Below the pieces are notes generated by a model, which saw only the letters and a list, made by a program, of their open reading frames with translations, was not told the DNA's origin and ran no database searches. A stretch of 64,000 bases of DNA, taken from positions 1 through 64,000 of the forward strand of contig NZ_CYUD01000004.1 of NCBI RefSeq assembly GCF_001458295.1, written 5' to 3'. Positions within the stretch are counted from its first letter, which is position 1. The number at the start of each line of letters is the position of its first letter. Position numbers and translations under genes: made by a program. The DNA is from Ruegeria denitrificans. GTDB taxonomy: Bacteria > Pseudomonadota > Alphaproteobacteria > Rhodobacterales > Rhodobacteraceae. This document shows positions 18,136-25,857 of the stretch, in pieces.

Positions 18136-19191
18136 TCAGTCCACCCAGTCAATGCTGAAGTCTTCGCGAAAAGCAAACCGTACCAGATGCGCTTCGATGA
18201 CTTCCTGCCAGCGGGTCAGATCACCGCGAGGGCCGGTTTGCGCCGTCAGCGAAAGGCTGGTTTCACCTGCGACCAAGGTCAGCCGGCTTCCGCCCGGAAA
18301 TTCCACGCTGCCGTGGGTGTCGTCGAAAGCCACCTGGGCCTTGTGGGACCAGTGTTTGCACAATTGCTGCAGGTACTTGCTGGCCGCTTCCGTTTTAGCA
18401 ACACCCGAAACGCTTTGGTCAGGTAGCAACGCCAAGGCTTCATCGGCGGCCCGGCGCACCGCCTGCGCGAACAAAGTAACGTCGATGTTTGTGGCCAGGA
18501 AGGTCGCCCCCAGATCCAGACATTTACGCTGCATGGCCGGATCAAGTGTCAGTATCCCGGCAAATTTGCCTGCCGCGACGACCCGAGTTATCGCGTCCAA
18601 AACGGCTTCTACCACTTCTGTATGACTAGCATCACCGATATGTCCCATGTCAGCGGCCAGATCGGAGGGACCGAGAAATACCCCATCAACGTCAGAGGCA
18701 AGAATATCGTCTAGTGCCTCTAACCCGGCGCGGTTTTCCACCTGAACGAGCAGGCAGATCTGTTTATCCGCCGTTTTCAGATAGTCCGGGATCGCCGCAA
18801 ATCGCGAGGCCCTTGCCAACGCCGATCCCACGCCCCGAACCCCGTAGGGCGGGTATCGCACAGCCCGCACCAAATCCCGCGCCTGATCTCCGCTTTCGAC
18901 CATCGGCACCAGAATATTCTGAACGCCGGCATCGAGGTATTGCTTGATCATCCAGGTTTCACCGATCGGCAAGCGTGCGACCGGTTGGCTGCCGCTTCCT
19001 TCGATGACCCGTACCTGTTCCAGGATTGAGCGAAGATCATTTGGGGCGTGTTCCCCGTCAACGAGCAGCCAGTCGAACTGGGACGTGGCCGCGATTTCAG
19101 CGGCATAGGTGTCGGCCATTCCAATCCAGCAGCCGACCTGCGGCTGACCAGCCTGCAGCGCGGCCTTGAATGCGTTTAGTGGCGCAGGCAT
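18136..19191 (-). CDS. hpaI: HpcH/HpaI aldolase fused to a C-terminal DUF2218 domain
   Basis: Residues 1-255 are a class II aldolase of the HpcH/HpaI family (VGCWIGMADTYAAEIAA, VDGEHAP, ILVPMVES, DVDGVFLGPSDLAADMG), splitting 2,4-dihydroxyhept-2-enedioate into pyruvate and succinic semialdehyde. Normal members end near 265 aa, but this protein continues to 351 aa. Residues about 260-351 match DUF2218 (ASKYLQQLCKHWSHK, later LVRFAFREDFSIDW), usually a separate small protein. The join is a continuous frame with no stop or obvious insertion. The gene follows hpaH by 11 bp and has a GGAGG ribosome-binding site. The role of the extra domain is unknown. Confidence 0.88.
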   Translation of the reverse strand: MPAPLNAFKAALQAGQPQVGCWIGMADTYAAEIAATSQFDWLLVDGEHAPNDLRSILEQVRVIEGSGSQPVARLPIGETWMIKQYLDAGVQNILVPMVESGDQARDLVRAVRYPPYGVRGVGSALARASRFAAIPDYLKTADKQICLLVQVENRAGLEALDDILASDVDGVFLGPSDLAADMGHIGDASHTEVVEAVLDAITRVVAAGKFAGILTLDPAMQRKCLDLGATFLATNIDVTLFAQAVRRAADEALALLPDQSVSGVAKTEAASKYLQQLCKHWSHKAQVAFDDTHGSVEFPGGSRLTLVAGETSLSLTAQTGPRGDLTRWQEVIEAHLVRFAFREDFSIDWVD

Positions 19192-19202
19192 CCCGGCCTC
19201 CT

Positions 19203-20003
19203 TTAGGCAAAGTTGATATCGACCGAGCCAAATGGTCCGAAATCAGCATGGATTTCGGTGCTCGGCGGGCATTCGACGGGTCGAATAAAGCTACCAGACA
19301 AGACCACCTGGCCTGGTTCTATGCTTTGGTCGTACTGCGCCATGCGACGAGCCAGCCAGACGACGCTTTCGACCGGGTCGTTCAGAACACCTGCGCCCAG
19401 ACCGGTTTCCTCGATCTCACCATTGCGGAAGGTCAGTGCCCCAACCCAACGCAAATCAAATGCATCTATCGCGTGACGCTCAGGGCCCAACACGATGCCC
19501 GCATTGGCGGCGTTGTCGCTTATTGTGTCATAGACGGTACGTGTTTGTCCGGTCGCGGGGTCGACACGCTGAATACGCGTGTCGAGGATTTCAATCGAAG
19601 GCGCGACGTAATCCGTGGCGGCAATGATGTCGTCACGGGTGACGTTCTCTCCGCCTACCGCAGATTTCATGACAAAAGCAATCTCAGCCTCGATCCGGGG
19701 CTGGATGAACCGGCCCGCAGGAACGGTTCCGCCGTGATCGAACTTCATATCATCGAACAAAATTCCGCTGTCGGGAATATCGATGTTCAGCGCATATTGC
19801 ATCGCTTTCGAGGTCAACCCGATTTTCCAGCCGATCACCTTGCGCCCTTTGGCCAATTTTTTTCGATAAATGGCGTTCTGCACCTCATAGGCGTCGCTCA
19901 TTCCCATTTCGGGATGGCGCAGTGTCAAAAGGCCAATCTGTTCGTGCGAGCATTCAGCCTGCAATAAGTCGGCTGCGGCACGGGCATGATCTTCGGGGGT
20001 CAT
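19203..20003 (-). CDS. hpaH: 2-oxo-hept-4-ene-1,7-dioate hydratase
   Basis: A 266-aa member of the HpaH/MhpD hydratase group in the fumarylacetoacetase-like superfamily. It shows SDAYEVQNAIYRKKLAKG, IGWKIGLTSKAMQ and the metal-ligand region FIQPRIEAEIAFVM. It adds water to the 2-oxo-hept-enedioate formed by HpaG, giving the substrate of HpaI. Its start overlaps the hpaG stop by 4 bp, and hpaI follows 11 bp later, so the three act as a translationally coupled unit in the cytoplasm. Confidence 0.92.
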   Translation of the reverse strand: MTPEDHARAAADLLQAECSHEQIGLLTLRHPEMGMSDAYEVQNAIYRKKLAKGRKVIGWKIGLTSKAMQYALNIDIPDSGILFDDMKFDHGGTVPAGRFIQPRIEAEIAFVMKSAVGGENVTRDDIIAATDYVAPSIEILDTRIQRVDPATGQTRTVYDTISDNAANAGIVLGPERHAIDAFDLRWVGALTFRNGEIEETGLGAGVLNDPVESVVWLARRMAQYDQSIEPGQVVLSGSFIRPVECPPSTEIHADFGPFGSVDINFA

Positions 20004-20854
20004 ACCTGTTCGTCCTCGACTGTGTTGCGCAGCGTGCCAATGCCCTCGACTGAGATTTCCACTACGTCACCCGGTTCCAGGTATTTCGGTGGATCAAACC
20101 GCGCGCCCGCACCCGTCGGGGTGCCGGTGACGATGATGTCTCCGGGCAGAAGCGTCATGAAGGTCGAAATATATTCGATCTCGCGCCTTATCGGGAACAT
20201 CATGCGATTCAGCGTATCGTCCTGGCGCAGCTCACCATTCACATGGGTCTGAATTCGGGCATCGTCCAACTGGGCCGCGTCGGTGAATGGCACTAGCCAC
20301 GGACCGATGGCACCGGAATTGTCCCAGTTCTTTCCCTGTGTGACGTTGAACTTGGCATGACGGACCCAGTCGCGGATTGTGCCTTCGTTACACAAGGTTA
20401 GGGCCGCAATGTGGTCATAGGCATCTTCCTGCGAAATTCGCCGACCGGATTTGCCAATCACGATAACGACTTCGCCCTCGTAATCCAGCGTTTGGTTTTC
20501 CGGAGGACGGATCAGCGGGCGATCGTGCCCGGTGAAACCGCTGGCAAAGCGCGGAAACAACGACATGTATTTCGGCTGTTCGCTGCCGTCTTTGTATTCC
20601 GCGTTGCGGTCGGGAAAGTTCACTCCGACGCAGAGGATGCGGCGGACATCCGGCATCACCATTTCGTAAGTGAATTCCTTGTGGGTCACTTCGCGGCCTG
20701 CTGCGGCCTCGGTCAGCTTTTCAAACGCGCCCGAGGCGATCACCTCGTAAAGGCTGGCCTGATCGGGAAAGGCGTCGTTCAGCGCAATTGCACCGTCATT
20801 GGTGATCGCGCCGAAAAAAGTTGCTCCGTTTGCGGTGAAAGTTGCAAAGCGCAT
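20000..20854 (-). CDS. hpaG: FAH-family decarboxylase/isomerase of the homoprotocatechuate pathway
   Basis: A 284-aa fumarylacetoacetate-hydrolase-fold protein. CVGVNFPDRNAEYK, the metal-binding LDYEGEVVIVIGK (acidic ligands) and IVTGTPTGAGARFDPPKYL are diagnostic. In this context it most likely decarboxylates and isomerises 5-oxopent-3-ene-1,2,5-tricarboxylate. E. coli HpaG has two fused domains of this fold, while this is a single-domain version that presumably forms homodimers; no second copy is present here. It could also act as a hydrolase on a maleyl/fumaryl product from the neighbouring MarR-controlled operon, which lacks its own FAH enzyme. Confidence 0.85.
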   Translation of the reverse strand: MRFATFTANGATFFGAITNDGAIALNDAFPDQASLYEVIASGAFEKLTEAAAGREVTHKEFTYEMVMPDVRRILCVGVNFPDRNAEYKDGSEQPKYMSLFPRFASGFTGHDRPLIRPPENQTLDYEGEVVIVIGKSGRRISQEDAYDHIAALTLCNEGTIRDWVRHAKFNVTQGKNWDNSGAIGPWLVPFTDAAQLDDARIQTHVNGELRQDDTLNRMMFPIRREIEYISTFMTLLPGDIIVTGTPTGAGARFDPPKYLEPGDVVEISVEGIGTLRNTVEDEQV

Positions 20855-22335
20855 CAGGCCTCCTCGGCGGCGTCAATGCCACCCATGCACAAGTATTTGA
20901 GTTCCATGAAGTCATCCAGCCCATGGCGCGACCCCTCGCGCCCCAGACCTGACATCTTAACGCCACCAAAGGGCGCTTCGGCAGTTGAGATCAGGCCGGT
21001 GTTGATCCCGACCATGCCATATTCCAATGCTTCGGACACGCGCCAGACACGGGCCATGTCGCGCGAATAGAAATAGGAAGCGAGGCCGAATTCGGTATCA
21101 TTGGCGGCTGCGACAACTTCGCTTTCCCTGTCGAATTTGAACAAAGGCGCGACTGGGCCGAAGGTTTCCTCGGTTGCTACCGCCATGCTTGCTGTCACGC
21201 CAGTCAGGATGGTCGGCTCGAAGAAAGTGCCGCCAAGGGCGTGCGGCTTGCCGCCCAGTGTGACTGTTGCACCCTTGGTGGTCGCGTCTTTGATATGCTC
21301 AGACACTTTCGCGACTGCGGCCTGATCGATTAGTGGGCCAAAGACGGTGCCTTCGTCAAACCCGTTTCCAGTCGGCAGTTTTGCGACCATAGCGGCCAGT
21401 TTTTCGGCGAACGCGTCGTAGACCCCAGTCTGGACATAGATGCGGTTGGCACAGACGCAGGTCTGGCCGTTGTTTCGAAACTTGGCGATCACCGCCCCTT
21501 CGACTGCCGCGTCCAAATCCGCGTCGTCAAACACGATGAACGGAGCGTTGCCGCCCAACTCCAAACCTAGCTTCTTGATCGTAGGTGCGCATTGCGCATA
21601 AAGCATCGCGCCGATTTCGGTGGACCCGGTAAAGGTCAGTTTCTGCACGATTTTGCTCGAGGTCATCTCACCTCCGATGGCGCGCGCTGATCCGGTGATG
21701 ACCGAGAACAATCCCGCGGGCAATCCGGCTCGCTCGGCCAGAACTGCCAGCGCGATAGCCGAGAACGGTGTCTGGCTGGCAGGTTTGAGCACCATGGAAC
21801 AGCCTGCCGCCAGTGCCGGTCCCGCCTTTCGCGTGATCATGGCATTGGGGAAATTCCACGGCGTGATCGCGGCAACAACCCCAATCGGCTGTTTGATTGT
21901 GATGATCCGCTTATCCGGCGCGTGGCCCGGGGTGACGTCGCCATAGGCGCGGCGGGCCTCTTCAGCGAACCATTCGATGAAGCTGGCACCATAAGCGATT
22001 TCACCCTTGGCCTCAGCCAGCGGCTTGCCCTGCTCGGCGGTCAGGATAGCGCCAAGATCATCCTGGTTTTCGATCATCAGGTCATACCAGCGGCGCAGAA
22101 TTTGGCTGCGGTCCTTCGCTGTGAGCTTGGCCCAGCCCTTCTGTGCACGGTGCGCTTCGGCGATTGCTTCGGCCGTTTCGGCCGCCCCAAGATTGGGGAC
22201 TCGTCCGATTAGATCACCAGTTGCCGGGTTGGTCACTTCCAGAGTGGTGGATATCTCAGTGGCACCGACCCATTTGGAGCCAACCCGCGCTGCTTCGATA
22301 AGCAACGTGGGGTCGTTGAGACGTAAGTCTGTCAT
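20854..22335 (-). CDS. gabD: Succinate-semialdehyde dehydrogenase
   Basis: A 493-aa aldehyde dehydrogenase of the GabD branch. The catalytic Glu lies in LELGGNAPFIVFDDADLD and the catalytic Cys in NNGQTCVCANRIYVQ; the cofactor-binding Asn is in TPWNFPNAMI. It oxidises the succinic semialdehyde released by HpaI to succinate, closing the hpa route into the TCA cycle. Having it inside the operon (1-bp overlap with hpaG, 24 bp after hpaD) supports homoprotocatechuate as the substrate of the cluster. NAD or NADP preference is not determined. Confidence 0.92.
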   Translation of the reverse strand: MTDLRLNDPTLLIEAARVGSKWVGATEISTTLEVTNPATGDLIGRVPNLGAAETAEAIAEAHRAQKGWAKLTAKDRSQILRRWYDLMIENQDDLGAILTAEQGKPLAEAKGEIAYGASFIEWFAEEARRAYGDVTPGHAPDKRIITIKQPIGVVAAITPWNFPNAMITRKAGPALAAGCSMVLKPASQTPFSAIALAVLAERAGLPAGLFSVITGSARAIGGEMTSSKIVQKLTFTGSTEIGAMLYAQCAPTIKKLGLELGGNAPFIVFDDADLDAAVEGAVIAKFRNNGQTCVCANRIYVQTGVYDAFAEKLAAMVAKLPTGNGFDEGTVFGPLIDQAAVAKVSEHIKDATTKGATVTLGGKPHALGGTFFEPTILTGVTASMAVATEETFGPVAPLFKFDRESEVVAAANDTEFGLASYFYSRDMARVWRVSEALEYGMVGINTGLISTAEAPFGGVKMSGLGREGSRHGLDDFMELKYLCMGGIDAAEEA

Positions 22336-22359
22336 TTGCAGGATTCCCGTGTCTCGGCC

Positions 22360-23202
22360 TCAGACCGAAAAGCTGATATTTGCCTGACCCGTTCCGGAAC
22401 TACCGAAATACGGGGTGTAGATGTCGATCTCGCCTTTGTAACTGCCCCATCCCAACGCACCGAACAGCAGCGCAGTGTCGTTCATCGCACACTCGCCCGT
22501 ACATTTCTTGGCGTAGTCGGGTAGAAGCTCCAGGAATTCTTCGAAACGGCCCTGCTCCCACAATTCGAGCACGCGCATATCCATCTGGCGGTTGAACTCG
22601 CCATTCACCGCGTTCAGACCCTCGACCGAGCGTTCATTCGGCGTGAAATCATGACTTAGAGACCCGGAGGCCAGAATAGAAACATTGCGGTCCGAGCGCC
22701 GGATGCCTTCTGCGATGGCTTCGCCCCAAACGCGGTTCTCGGCGATGGATGAGAACTGGTTGACCGCAACCGGCAGTATCCGGGCATTCACACCGTCATT
22801 GATGAAATGCATTGGCAAAAGGGTACCGTATTCCATGCCCATGTCGGGATGCGAATGACCCAATGCCCGTTCCCCACGTTCTCTCAGAACGTCGAGGATG
22901 GTTTCACCAAGATCGTGATCACCGCGATAGTCGAACTCCATATCCGCCAGCATGTGCGGCAGTTCATGGCTAATAAAACGGCCCTTGTGGTGCTCCTTTG
23001 TGTTCAGGTGAAAGCCCTGATTGGTGATCCAGTGCGTGTCGAAGATGATGAAGGTGTCGACCTCGCGGTCAATCGCGTCCTGACGCAGACGTGCGTAACC
23101 ATCTATCGCAGGTTGCCGGATACCTTTGTATTTCGGCATCGTGTGGGACATCCAGATGCTGGGCACATGTGTGATCTTAGCAGCCTGTACAATCTTTCCC
23201 AT
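22360..23202 (-). CDS. hpaD: 3,4-dihydroxyphenylacetate 2,3-dioxygenase (class III extradiol)
   Basis: A 280-aa LigB-type (class III) extradiol dioxygenase, clearly of the HpaD/HpcB family: AAKITHVPSIWMSHTMPKYK at residues 7-26, IIFDTHWITNQGFH with the metal-binding His, YRGDHDLGETI, and LASGSLSHDFTP with the catalytic His. It opens the ring of homoprotocatechuate next to the hydroxyls to give 5-carboxymethyl-2-hydroxymuconate semialdehyde, using Fe(II) and oxygen. It is preceded by a 164-bp gap after hpaE with direct repeats that may hold an internal promoter. Confidence 0.93.
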   Translation of the reverse strand: MGKIVQAAKITHVPSIWMSHTMPKYKGIRQPAIDGYARLRQDAIDREVDTFIIFDTHWITNQGFHLNTKEHHKGRFISHELPHMLADMEFDYRGDHDLGETILDVLRERGERALGHSHPDMGMEYGTLLPMHFINDGVNARILPVAVNQFSSIAENRVWGEAIAEGIRRSDRNVSILASGSLSHDFTPNERSVEGLNAVNGEFNRQMDMRVLELWEQGRFEEFLELLPDYAKKCTGECAMNDTALLFGALGWGSYKGEIDIYTPYFGSSGTGQANISFSV

Positions 23203-23259
23203 GACAGTTCCTCCTCACTTAAGGTGGCGTCTGACCGCTTTGTTAGGGAGAGCGGACGA

Positions 23260-23355
23260 CCAGACGTCGTTTGGTCCGACTCTCAAAGAGTTCATGGACC
23301 ATAGATGTGCGCGCGTATCTTGTCTTTTTACGAGCGGCACCTTGTCCAGACGTCG
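23260..23355. repeat. Two direct copies of CCAGACGTCG between hpaE and hpaD
   Basis: The 10-mer CCAGACGTCG occurs at 23260-23269 and at 23346-23355, each centred on the palindrome GACGTC. They are the most structured part of the only long gap in the hpa operon (23203-23366). They may be a regulator site or an internal promoter element; chance cannot be excluded. Confidence 0.35.
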
Positions 23356-23366
23356 CTCGAGAGGCG

Positions 23367-24875
23367 TTACTTTCCCAACTGCATAATCTTGTGCTGACCA
23401 GTGGCAAAGCCCACGTGTTTCTGCTCCATATAGAAGTCAAAGCTCCAATCACCGCCGTCGCGACCGATACCTGACGCCTTCACTCCGCCAAAAGGCGTGG
23501 GCAGGTGACGAACATTTTCCGAGTTCACCCAGATCATCCCAGCTTCCAACTTATCGGTAAAGCGCAGGGCGCGTGTAAGGTCGTTGGTCCAGACATAGCC
23601 GGTTAACCCATAGGGCGTGTCATTGGCGATTTGCAGCGCTTCTTCTTCGGTCGAGAAGGGAATGGAAGTTAGCACGGGGCCAAATATTTCCTCTCGCGCG
23701 ATGCGCATGTCGTTGTTGGCGTTGGTAAATAATGTCGGGCGTACGAAATACCCGTCATCACCAACCTTGACGCCACCAGCCGCGACAGTTGCACCATCCT
23801 CTTCGGCGATGTCGAAGTATGAGGTCACCTTGTTGTAATGCTCCTCGGTGACCAGCGGGCCGATCTCGGTCTCAGGGTCCAGGGGGTGCCCGACATTGAT
23901 GTTGTTCACACGCTCGACCAGTTTGGCCTCGAACTCTTCTTTGATAGTGTCCTGCACCAACAGCCGCGAGGACGAGGTGCAGCGTTCACCGTTGATCGAG
24001 TAGATCATGAAGATCACCGCATCCAGAGCCCGGTCCAGATCGGCGTCATCAAACACGATAACGGGGTTCTTGCCGCCTAGTTCCAGGTGCATCCGCTTGA
24101 GCGTATCGGCACCCTGCTTTGTGATGATGCTGCCTGTCCGGCTTTCTCCGACAAAAGCGATGGCTTTGATCAAGGGGTGCTCTGTCAGCGCCTTACCGGC
24201 ATCAGGGCCAAAACCGTTCACGGTATTCAGCACGCCCTTGGGCAGCCCTGCCTCTTCGGCAATTTCCACCAACAGGCGGGCGGACAAAGGTGAGTCTTCG
24301 GCTGGTTTGTGGACCACGGTGCAGCCCGCGGCCAGAGCTGGCGCGATTTTCCAAGTCGACAGCATGAAGGGCGTGTTCCACGGAGTGATCACACCAACCG
24401 GGCCGATAGGTACACGAGTGGTGATATTCATCAACGTCGGCGATTTCAGGTGTTGCCCGTCGCGAGCCTGCACGACTTGATCCGCAAAGTAGCGAAAATT
24501 CTCTGCACCGCGCAGCGCCGCCTTGGACATGAACCGTAATGTTTGGCCCGTATCCCAACATTCACACAGCGCAATTTCTTCTGCCCGGGCTTCGATCGCA
24601 TCGGCAACGTTTAGCAGGATCCGGCGGCGTTCGGTGGCGGGCATGTCGCGCCATTCAGTAAAGGCAGCATGGGCCGCTTCGACCGCCGCGTCGATATCGT
24701 CGGACGTACCGTGCGCAACGTTGCAGATTACTGATTTGTCCACCGGAGAGGTGGATTGGAAAACGCCAGCTGCGCCATCCCGGTCTTCGCCTGCGATACG
24801 GTTCTTGATGCCCGTTTCTTTGAACCGGGCCAGAAAGCCTGCCAGTTTCTCGATATTCGTATCCAGTACGCTCAT
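23367..24875 (-). CDS. hpaE: 5-carboxymethyl-2-hydroxymuconate semialdehyde dehydrogenase
   Basis: A 502-aa aldehyde dehydrogenase of the HpaE branch. The catalytic Glu is in HLELGGKNPVIVFDDADLD, the catalytic Cys in INGERCTSSSRLLVQ, and the N-terminal half has VGVITPWNTPFMLSTWKIAPAL. It oxidises the ring-cleavage aldehyde made by HpaD to 5-carboxymethyl-2-hydroxymuconate with NAD. It starts 3 bp after hpaF and precedes hpaD. The first 45 residues include a short extension with many charged residues, common in this branch. Confidence 0.94.
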   Translation of the reverse strand: MSVLDTNIEKLAGFLARFKETGIKNRIAGEDRDGAAGVFQSTSPVDKSVICNVAHGTSDDIDAAVEAAHAAFTEWRDMPATERRRILLNVADAIEARAEEIALCECWDTGQTLRFMSKAALRGAENFRYFADQVVQARDGQHLKSPTLMNITTRVPIGPVGVITPWNTPFMLSTWKIAPALAAGCTVVHKPAEDSPLSARLLVEIAEEAGLPKGVLNTVNGFGPDAGKALTEHPLIKAIAFVGESRTGSIITKQGADTLKRMHLELGGKNPVIVFDDADLDRALDAVIFMIYSINGERCTSSSRLLVQDTIKEEFEAKLVERVNNINVGHPLDPETEIGPLVTEEHYNKVTSYFDIAEEDGATVAAGGVKVGDDGYFVRPTLFTNANNDMRIAREEIFGPVLTSIPFSTEEEALQIANDTPYGLTGYVWTNDLTRALRFTDKLEAGMIWVNSENVRHLPTPFGGVKASGIGRDGGDWSFDFYMEQKHVGFATGQHKIMQLGK

Positions 24876-24878
24876 GCG

Positions 24879-25277
24879 TCAGGTCTCCTGCTTTGTCGCA
24901 GCCAAATGATTCCGGATTGTGCCGGTCTTGGGCGAAAGGTCTGGGTCGATGTCACGCATCTCTAGTGAAAGCGCGATAGAGTGTTTCGAGAAGGCCGGTT
25001 CCAGATACGCCTCAACCGCGTCAAAGATACGCTGTGTTGCGTCCTTCTTAACGTCGTCAGGACGGCCAGCGCGCAGGCGGATTGAGATGTCCACAAAGCC
25101 ATGCTTGGGATCTCCATCCGCAATGGCAAAATAGTCAACACGCGTGGCGCGGACGCGGATTCCCGGCATTGGAAAAGCCTCAATCCCCGCAGCGGTGTCT
25201 CGTATACATTCGCACAAGCCACCGATATCGATCCGATCGTCCAGATTGCCGGAGTATTCGACGTGGAAGTGTGGCAT
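24879..25277 (-). CDS. hpaF: 5-carboxymethyl-2-hydroxymuconate delta-isomerase
   Basis: A 132-aa protein of the CHMI family in the tautomerase superfamily, beginning PHFHVEYSGN after the initiator Met so that Pro is the catalytic N-terminal residue. I therefore chose the ATG at 25277 (GGAGAGGTC ribosome-binding site) over the in-frame codon at 25301, which would bury the proline. It tautomerises 5-carboxymethyl-2-hydroxymuconate as a trimer. It is the first gene of the hpa operon and is transcribed divergently from hpaR. Confidence 0.9.
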   Translation of the reverse strand: MPHFHVEYSGNLDDRIDIGGLCECIRDTAAGIEAFPMPGIRVRATRVDYFAIADGDPKHGFVDISIRLRAGRPDDVKKDATQRIFDAVEAYLEPAFSKHSIALSLEMRDIDPDLSPKTGTIRNHLAATKQET

Positions 25278-25291
25278 GACCTCTCCTTTAC

Positions 25292-25309
25292 TACTTAACA
25301 TGTTTAGTA
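25292..25309. promoter_or_regulatory. Predicted HpaR operator between hpaF and hpaR
   Basis: TACTTAACATGTTTAGTA is an 18-bp near-perfect palindrome (two symmetric mismatches) centred on CATG, lying 15-32 bp upstream of the hpaF start and 75 bp before hpaR. Its position in the divergent promoter region fits repression of both genes by the MarR-type HpaR. Confidence 0.55.
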
Positions 25310-25383
25310 AATTGTATCGCGATCGTCAAGAACTTGCTTTGTTAATCTTTGCAATTCGTGAAATGGCGTTCTAGAAGGCTGGA

Positions 25384-25824
25384 ATGAACCGACAAAGCCA
25401 TACAACGAGAACCTCTCGCGCTCTTCCGATCGCTCTGCTGCGCGCACGCGAAACCGTTATGGCCCCAATTCGGGATATGCTACAGGGCATACAGCTGACC
25501 GAGCAAAAGTGGCGTATCCTTCGTGTTCTGGACGAAATGGGCGAAGTGGAACAAAGCACTATTGCAAATGAGGCCTGCCTTTTGCTGCCCAGCCTGACAC
25601 GAATTCTACGCACGATGGAGACTGATGGGCAGATATCCCGCCGTCAGGGCAGCACGGATAAGCGCCGCACCATGGTGAAGATCACTGATGAGGGGCGTCA
25701 AATTCTTGAAGAGAACCTTGCGACCTCGCTGGCGATTCACAATACAATCGAGGCGCAAATGGGACAGGAAAAAATCGACAATCTGCTGGATCTACTTGAG
25801 GAATTGCAGGCCGTAAAGGTTTGA
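25384..25824 (+). CDS. hpaR: Homoprotocatechuate operon regulator, MarR family
   Basis: A 146-aa MarR-type repressor matching HpaR: the N-terminus SRALPIALLRARETVMAPIRDML and LTEQKWRILRVLDEMGEVEQSTIA, then the recognition helix CLLLPSLTRILRTME and the wing SRRQGSTDKRRTMVKITDEG. It should repress the divergent hpaFEDGHI operon until a pathway acid binds. A palindrome at 25292-25309 is the likely operator. It is distinct in sequence and operator from the MarR at 9216, so the two aromatic clusters are regulated separately. Confidence 0.9.
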   Translation: MNRQSHTTRTSRALPIALLRARETVMAPIRDMLQGIQLTEQKWRILRVLDEMGEVEQSTIANEACLLLPSLTRILRTMETDGQISRRQGSTDKRRTMVKITDEGRQILEENLATSLAIHNTIEAQMGQEKIDNLLDLLEELQAVKV

Positions 25825-25857
25825 CCCCGACCTTCAAAATCGGGGTCAGCGTGATCA

